A DNA stretch of 64,000 nucleotides. Source: Larix kaempferi. Taxonomy: Eukaryota; Streptophyta; Pinopsida; Pinales; Pinaceae. A model generated the notes under the pieces. It made no database searches and had not been told where the DNA came from. It saw only the letters and a list, made by a program, of their open reading frames with translations. Shown one piece after another: positions 56,833 to 64,000 of the stretch. The first letter of the stretch is position 1. Each line of letters starts with the position of its first letter. A program made the position numbers and the translations under genes. Location: NCBI GenBank assembly GCA_027924585.1, contig BSBM01000779.1:18706001-18770000 (forward strand), in the 5' to 3' direction.

Positions 56833-59800
56833 CATGTAACATCCCAAAAAATTTCATCAAAAATTAAAAAATTTCTAAGCAGTTATATTTGCAATTAAAT
56901 GCTATGCGGAAAGTTTATATGTGAATGTTCAGGATCTTTATTAACTGTTTAACTATACTCTTAAATGTGACACTTACTTGTTTACAAACTGTCGTCAATT
57001 ATTAAAAGTGTCTTAATGACATTAGATAGCTATGTGATCCTATGTTTGAAGTTAATATCATACTGTCCATATTACAACATTATACTTGCGGAATTTCTCT
57101 TAATTCATTGTTATATAAATGTCTTGTATATTCATTGATGCTATTCTGATATTCATGTATTCGACAATTATTTCTTTTGTCCTTAAATCATTGAAGTAGG
57201 ACTATGAGTCTCTTTTACTGTTGAGAGTATTTATGAATTCAATTGTATATTTAATAATGATCAACTGGTTATTACGTACATTCTTTTCATTTATGGACTA
57301 ATAAATGTGTAATGTGATTATGTTGACATTCAACGGTCAATGTTTTAAAGTTGTAAATTACTTCTTGTTGTTAACATTGATAGTTGGCTTATCATTCTTA
57401 TGTTATGATATGTTTAGCTTAATATTTGAGTATGGTTAACTCCTTTTGATTGGAAAGTGAGTTCTGGAGCAGCCATGAGGCTTACTTAGCTTTTAAAGCT
57501 AATGCATGTTATCGCTACCCTGTCGAGGTTATAGGCATAACTCTCATGCATGAATTGGCTAATGTTTTCATATATTTGACATGGCTAAGGTTATAATCTA
57601 GCTAGAAAATTATATTGCAAGGAATAATTAATATTGTAACCCTAACTATGTTGGATGTTCTATCCCTAATGGATTCTATCAAGGTGATGGTGCACCATAG
57701 CTTAACATTGGTGTTAAAGGTTATAATATATCATTAGTGCTTATAACGAATAACCAAAGTCTTTGGCGCACTTGTGAATTGGAGTTCGAATGGAAAACAA
57801 CATGTTTAAACTATACAATCGTGGGTAAAAATTGAAATAGTAGTGGGCACCAACCAAGCTCATTTATGAACCATGTGAAGGTTTGTGAAGAGTTACCACA
57901 TAAGTAACATAACCCTAACTATTCGCTAATCTTCGACATTGTTACCTGTTGTTGTGTGAGGGTTTGGAGAGCTGAGCTCTCACTTAGCTTCCATGGCCAA
58001 AATGGGCTCATCTGCTCAGTTCGAGCATTAAAATATTTAAAATAAAGAGTGCCCTTCAAGGTTTTAGTGAATGTTCAATGTAAAGCTATCACCGTAGTCT
58101 CGGTTACTAGGGTGAGTTACGCTCATGGCGCTTCGTCTTCTCTGCAAGAGGTAAGAATGTTACCAAATGTGGCCTGTTTCAAACGTTTAATTCTTTTTTT
58201 ATCATATGTCAATGTCTAACTGTTTTGCATGCTTTGGTAGGAGGTTTCTAGTTCCTAGCTGCTCATTTTTCTCTTCTTAAGCTTACATCTACAACATGTC
58301 TGAGTCAAAGGAAAACCCAGTGGCTTAGTACCACGGTAAGCCCTTGCTTTATCCACGATGTCTCCTATGTCAACATGTTCGAAAAACACTGTCAGCAATG
58401 ATGTTTACAAAGTTGTAAGCCCTCGGGCATTCAAATGGTTTAGTAGCTTGTAGCTTGGAGTTGGGATTCGACCAACGTTGTTAAATAAAATCTCCGGCGT
58501 TAAGTTTCTTTAGTTTGCTTCTACGTCTCTGTTGAGACTCATATTACTTGTCTCTTGTTTATATGAGAATGTTTGGGCTTGAATCCTTTAGTTGGATTTT
58601 CGTCAATGAAATGAATATACAGAATGACTACTGTGTAATGTCATTCATAAGCTATCCATAACGTTTTTTTGGGTTTTTAGTATTAGGGTTTGAAAATAAT
58701 GTTTATGTTTTTGTATAAGCCATCTGGCATTATCATTTTGAATACGATTTGTTGCGGGGTTGTTTGGGTAGAGATTGTTTCGATAGTTAAAATAAATGAT
58801 GGAGATGTAACTATTTTGGGCCAAGCCCTAACTTAACTCTGCATAAATATTTTACAGTATTGGTTGTAATGTTTAATAGTTTTGATTGCTATAGGGTTTA
58901 AACCCTAAACCCTCTCAATGTTTTACAAATTTATAACATGACTCGGAGAGGTCACTCTTGAGACTCGAACCCTTGACCTTTTAATAAACTATTATTTTGG
59001 TGAGATTCCAACGATGCATCCATTAGATGCCATCGAGCTCCTTTTCTTGAAGCGTTCTGTATCACTACAATGGTTTCGACTATATTAGGATAATGGTTAA
59101 GTTTTTCTTTGTTAAAATATTACACAATGGATGTTGAGACCCACTGTATTTAATCTGGTTGAGGAACTTGGGGTTGTATTAACCTGGTTCATATTAGTTA
59201 GACGAATCTTAGGGTGAGTCCTCTCAGTCTCGAACCCTTGTTATATGATTATATTAGTTATGCGGAATGACACTGTGATAATCATTGATAATTTTAATAC
59301 CTTGTTACAATTGTTAACTCGTTAGAAGGTTATTGTATTGAATATGTTTCTACAATATTGCTTTGACTATTTGATATTTGATAAAGAGTGATGTCTAAAG
59401 GGTTTGACCCTCAACATACTTGATATTGTTATATTGTATATGAGTTACAGGGTTCGACCATGAACTATCCTTTAAACTTGAAATTCTTTTTTATTATGAA
59501 AGTATAATGTATGTCGATACCTTATGGGGATATCGAGCAATTATCAAAATATTTCAATATATATCTATTAGATGTGCTATTGTTTACGTAAAAGCATTAT
59601 CCAGGATTTAAGAACTCTGTTTTGATTTATACAATACATTTTGTTTATGAAATTCAATACCTGTAGGGTTTAGCTAGGGATTTCAAAAGATGTTTATTTC
59701 TATACTTCTAAAATATCATACTTCTATAAAGTTGATATAAGTTATGTACATTATGCTTCTAAGAGATTCATATTGAAACTCGATAAGTTGATAGTATAAT

Positions 59801-59915
59801 ACTTTGTTTACACGATTTGCAATGAATGCATAACTAGGGTTTATATTTGTATTTCTCTGTAAAAACCTATGATGTTTTAAATATGAACTTTGTTGCTATG
59901 TTATCGATGTCAATT

Positions 59916-59918
<3 letters not shown>

Positions 59919-59954
<36 letters not shown>
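59919..59954. repeat. (AT)n microsatellite in the C copy 2 LTR
   Basis: About 35 bases of alternating TA. Copy 1 (near 30208-30220) has only a short version. Confidence 0.88.
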
Positions 59955-59955
<1 letters not shown>

Positions 59956-60464
59956 TATTAAGAGAAGTAATCAAGAATGAATTATATTTCTGATATATTA
60001 TACAAAATATGATTTTGCTTAGAAATTTCATATCATTTATAATCTATGTTAATTAAACATCTTCATGTACTAGAGTACATCACCTATTGTGAAAGGATAA
60101 ATATAGGAATAAATTTATAATCATTCATTCTATATTTTCCAATCTTTATTCGTCCATTCATTGTACAGAATTAACCTATGAGTTCATAAATCTATCATTC
60201 CTAACAACTAACTGATATCTAAGATACATCTGGAAGCTATGATAACAATTACATACAGTTTTCAGAAATAGGTCAACAGTTTAAAAGTAAGTAAAATAAA
60301 AACAAAGTAGAACCTGATAATCGATAGGGTGGACAAACCACCAAAGAGGACCATTCCTCCCAACCTTCTCTAGAAAGAAGCCAAGATCACTTGCTTTTGG
60401 ACCCCCAAGCCTGTTCACTGAACCACCAGGGTGATGATACTGTGTAGAATCAAGACACTCTAAT

Positions 60465-60640
60465 TGTACTTCAGCAATCAAGAAGACTTGCATACAAACT
60501 CTCTTTGTACTTCAGCAATCATGGAGACTTGCATACAAATCACTCATATGTACTTCAGCAATCATGAAGACTTGCATATATATCACTCTTATGTACTTCA
60601 GCAATCATGTAGACTTGCATACATAACACTCTGTAACTCA
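60465..60640 (-). repeat. 41-43 bp tandem repeats in the C LTR (copy 2)
   Basis: Units begin near 60466, 60507, 60550 and 60593, each with TGTACTTCAGCAATCA and AGACTTGCATA. It matches the copy 1 array at 30718-30915. Confidence 0.82.
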
Positions 60641-61127
60641 GCATTAAGAGAGTCTTACTCTGCAACTCATTACCTAGATTCCCATCATCGAATCTCTTGT
60701 GTGATCAATTCTAACAACACAAGGAAAAAGTTGTGAGCCCTTAGTTCAATTCGATGGCTATAAAAAATTGCCTAGGTCTGTTGGTCAGTTTCACATTTAT
60801 TGAGCCACCAGCTCAGTTCCACCATCCTTGGTGAACATGACCACATTTTTAGGGAAGTTTCCCCCTGCAATAGCTAGTAAGTGAGTGTAGATGCTGCCAG
60901 TTGTCCATTTCCTTCTACACCAGTTTCATTCCTCGTAGTGGGTCATTGAACACTCTGTCAACAGTCCCTTTGGGTGACTGTCTCCTATTTTAATTTATTA
61001 AATAATAATAGTATTCATTTACAATCATCATTGACGATGCTTGGTCATTAATATAAACATTTACAATAAAATTTAAAGTAATGTTTTTCCACAAACATAA
61101 AATGTTTCAAGTACTAGGTAGGTTACA

Positions 61128-62122
61128 ATTCATACTTTTATGGATCGCACAGTCTGAATAAACCTGGACTAAATTCAATGCATGTATCCAAGCAAAACTT
61201 AGAAAAAATTACAACCTATTGCTTGATGGTCAACCAATAGTACCACATCAAAAGAAAAATACTCTATCCTGAGTGATAGCAGAAAGAAAACAACGAGCCC
61301 TTAGGTCCAAACATTTGAACCATAATCTCATACCACAATGTAACAACCCCAATTTTTGGATATGCGGAAATTTTAAAAACATTAAATTTATTTAATAAAA
61401 CTAATATCTTGCAACATTTTGGGTATGGAAAACATATTTAGCATGCTTACTAATTGCAATATTTCAACCTTTCATAACCAAAAATCACTTATGCATCATT
61501 GTTATTCATTAATTCACATAACCAAAACATATACTTGCTTGCAACAATGAAACCAACTGCTTGGAGAATCAGCTCCTCCCAACCATAGGAGAGAGCGACT
61601 CAACTGTTTTCCCAACTGCACCCCTGAGGTGGTTCACCACCTTGCACTAGAACACCAAGCACCACTTCCATGCGATACTCTCTCTCTCAAAGTCCGTAAC
61701 AAGCAATGATGGACTTATGAAAAGAGAGAACACTCAACACAGTTCTTCTATGCACAACACGGCATCATGTGCTATCTCAGTGCACCAATATATATAGTTT
61801 TGTCTAGGTCTTATGCTATCCCAATCAAATCTTCAATCAATCCATCAATCCCTATGATTTAGGATCTTGTTTGGTAGTTGAGATTTTAGATTGGATTTGA
61901 TTGGTGAAAATATCTCTTCCTTGCTTACACATGTTGTTTGTGCCATGGTGGTGTCCCCTCAGTTAGCTGGATTCTCCAAGTGCCTTTTTCTTTTATTAAA
62001 TAATAAAAATAGTTTGTTGTGCAAAGTGTCACTCAGTTTTTTTGAGTTTTTAAATAACTCTTACAAAATAATTTTCGTAAATATTAAATCAAAGTATAAT
62101 AATAATGTTTTGGTGTATCACA
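61128..62122 (-). mobile_element. F (copy 2): leader and 5' LTR remnant
   Basis: LTR 61339-62122 (784 bp), starting TGTAACAACCCC and ending GTATCACA, with leader on its left cut by C at 61128. It is the same as 31388-32382 of copy 1. Confidence 0.78.
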
Positions 62123-64000
62123 CACTCGGTAGATGGATTGATGGAGTTCTTGAGTGCAATGGGTTAGTGGGGTGGTCTCTTACTTCAGATACACGCTTGA
62201 TGAATGACTCTTGGCCGATTGGAAATGAAATAGACCGCTCTTCTACCCCCCCCCTTTTTTCATTTGGTTTAACATGAGTGCGTATGCACTAACAACACGC
62301 ACACGCAACAACTCGCATGTGCCTTGGTTCGGTACTGAACCTAAAAGCGCGTGCGCTCTTCCTTGGGTGCGTGCACATCCTCATTTTTTTTCTAGCGTGG
62401 CCCCATTATAATGGTTTTGGAGAGCAACTTTGTGCATCCACCTTCAATAATTAAAATTAATAGAATTTACTTTTTGGACCTTCACATTGTTTTTGAGTAT
62501 TTTAGTGCAATGAAATTGCATAGATTCTTAAGAAATTATGTACAATGATTTTTTATGATTAATTTATGGTTTTTGTTAGATTTTTATTCATATTAATTAA
62601 ATCATGTGATGATGGAAATAAGAATAATGTATTAAAAATGGTGTGTAATAATTATGATATGCATGACAAAGTGAGTAACCAAAATTAAGATATTGTAAAA
62701 CATTTCTCTTTATTATTTTTTTATTTATCAAATTCTCATCTATCACCACCACAACCACAATAATGGTGGCTGACATAAGTATTAGGTCATGGCTCACTTA
62801 AGTCAATTTAGTTAATAAAAATGGAAATATCTTGCTATAACAAAAATGGAAACATCTTGTGCGATTCTTAACTCCAAATAAATAAATAACCTTTTCAAAA
62901 CAACTTTACTCTTTAAGTTTTAAATGGTCAATTTTTTTTCATTCTCAAACAAAATCACCATTGCTAGAATTTGGTTTTCATTGTACCGTCAAAATTGGAA
63001 TTGGTTTAAAGGAGAACTTGTTAAACTTGGGCAATGATTTTCCCATCCAAGTTCTTGCTACCTTTATTAGCAGTAATTAGCAATTAATCTAGGTGATTTC
63101 ATGGATTTAGAACACCAGAGGGCATATACTGGAACGCTGGGTAAATTCCCTATTTGAGTCCTCTGTATCTGTTGATCAGTGATTCAGTACCGGTTCTGGG
63201 GCAACCCAGCTGGTCATACCACGCCTACATCTAGCTGGCTTCTAAAGTAATAAAAACATAAAACCACATATTTGCATGAAGAAACTCATGAACAACTTTC
63301 AAAGTCGATAGCCTCACCAAGAAGTTCAGGCTCAGCACCGCCAAATTTAATGGCTTCTGCGGATATAGCGAGGCTGCTCCCCAAACACGTTCTTTTAATC
63401 AGAAATCATGGAGATGGAGGGTTTAATGGACACCATTCCCAAACCTTAGCTGGAAAATTGGCAATGGCATAAGAATATGGTCTTTCTAACTATAATTTTT
63501 CATCATTTTATCACATCTCTCTATTCCTCTTCATTCTACTCGGTATGATTGGCTTCGGCTCAGTGCAGTCTTCACACTTGTTACGGATGATTCTGGAGCA
63601 CTGGATAGTTTGCACAATTTAAGATTGCGGAGTTAAGGCCCACCACACCCTCATCCTTAGGTGAGAAATGCTTTTGTATTCTCTAAGTTTTCTTGTCTCG
63701 TTGTCTTCTTACTCGCTTTATGGTATCCTTTTCGCTATCTGTTGAAGTTGTAAAGAGGACAGTAAAGACCATCAATCAATTCTAAGGCTTAGAACTTTTG
63801 TTTCCATCTCTTTTCAGGAATACTCGAACAGCGACTAAATAGCTTGAGCGAAACGACTAGGCCAAGGAGGTCCTTCAATCCTAAAGTGCTTCCTTGATAG
63901 CTATTTTTTGAGAGAAAGGACGCGGTGCCTGCTTTTATGGGAACTTGGAAGCCGGTGAAGGCACGGAGTTTTATTATCCATCTAAGTGTCCAAAATCCTA
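62123..64000. other. Unassigned sequence right of F (copy 2)
   Basis: Counterpart of 32383-34453, without the 190-bp repeat-bearing piece. No gene was recognised. The 63272-63472 open frame parallels 33724-33924 but differs mainly at amino acid-changing positions. Confidence 0.55.

Larger units (their letters stand above)
49984..61127 (-). mobile_element. C (copy 2): minus-strand Ty3/gypsy element, interrupted by solo LTR D
   Basis: This is the same element as 24100-31387, duplicated with its flanks rather than inserted independently. Both E1 and F junctions are identical. It is split by D at 51118/55511 inside gag and has lost much of RT. Confidence 0.88.
56835..61127 (-). repeat. C copy 2 5' LTR (4293 bp)
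   Basis: Collinear with 27113-31387. It contains a longer (AT)n tract (about 59919-59954) and the 41-43 bp array (60465-60640). The 28146-28532 open frame of copy 1 is interrupted here, which argues against a gene. Confidence 0.88.
46952..64000. repeat. Tandem duplication, unit 2 (continues beyond the window)
   Basis: This is the second copy of 21122-34453, in the same order and orientation. Differences: the 4.4-kb solo LTR D (51119-55510), a deletion of about 545 bp of RT coding at about 50519, and a lack of about 190 bp at about 62993. Base 64000 corresponds to 34453, so the copy of MYB exon 1 is expected near 65980. Confidence 0.85.

Noticed and set aside
49984-61127. C copy 2 as an independent insertion
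   Set aside because: Both flanking junctions (E1 LTR and F leader) are identical to copy 1, which requires duplication of an already nested locus.

Overview
The window looks like nuclear DNA of a seed plant with a large, repeat-rich genome. A gymnosperm or similar giant genome is my inference and is not proven by the sequence. The reasons are: LTR retrotransposons primed by initiator-Met tRNA (TGGTATCAGAGC-type primer sites), Ty3/gypsy LTRs of 3.6-4.4 kb, almost no host coding sequence, and one plant-type R2R3-MYB exon. No RNA gene, CRISPR array or complete intact protein gene is visible.

Layout. (1) 1-24099 is the 3' end of a plus-strand Ty3/gypsy element (E1). Its 3' LTR is cut into three pieces by two nested elements: a Ty1/copia element (E2, 1318-8672, duplication AGTGG) and a nearly complete 12-kb Ty3/gypsy element (E3, 8875-20840, duplication TCAAG/TCAAC). 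(2) 24100-31387 is a minus-strand Ty3/gypsy element (C). E1 sits inside its RNase H region, and C itself sits in the leader of an older gypsy element (F, 5' LTR 31599-32382). (3) 32383-36432 is sequence without a recognised gene, leading into a MYB promoter. (4) 36433-46914 is exon 1 of an R2R3-MYB gene, split by a 10.3-kb minus-strand non-autonomous LTR element (B, 36503-46819, perfect TCTCC duplication). (5) 46952-64000 is a second copy of 21122-34453 (E1 LTR tail, C, F and downstream sequence), with an additional 4.4-kb solo LTR (D, 51119-55510, duplication ATAAC) inserted in the copied C gag. The MYB intron is joined directly to the middle of the E1 LTR at about 46952. This is what a tandem duplication produces, so the parental MYB locus should lie about 2 kb beyond the right edge.

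Relative order: F, then C into F, then E1 into C, then the tandem duplication (copies about 6% apart in one stretch I compared by eye). E3 (LTR pair about 3%) and B (about 2%) appear younger than the duplication. D must post-date it, because it is in one copy only. E2 (roughly 4%) is simply younger than E1. These are eyeball counts, not alignments.

All gag-pol genes here are broken by stops and frameshifts, so nothing is autonomous as it stands. The most notable signals are: a hairpin with an invariant AGGA loop and covarying stem just before the polypurine tract in three different gypsy-type elements, including the non-coding B; the disrupted MYB exon at a duplication boundary; and a run of TAG stops at expected Gln and Trp codons, mostly in CHG methylation context.
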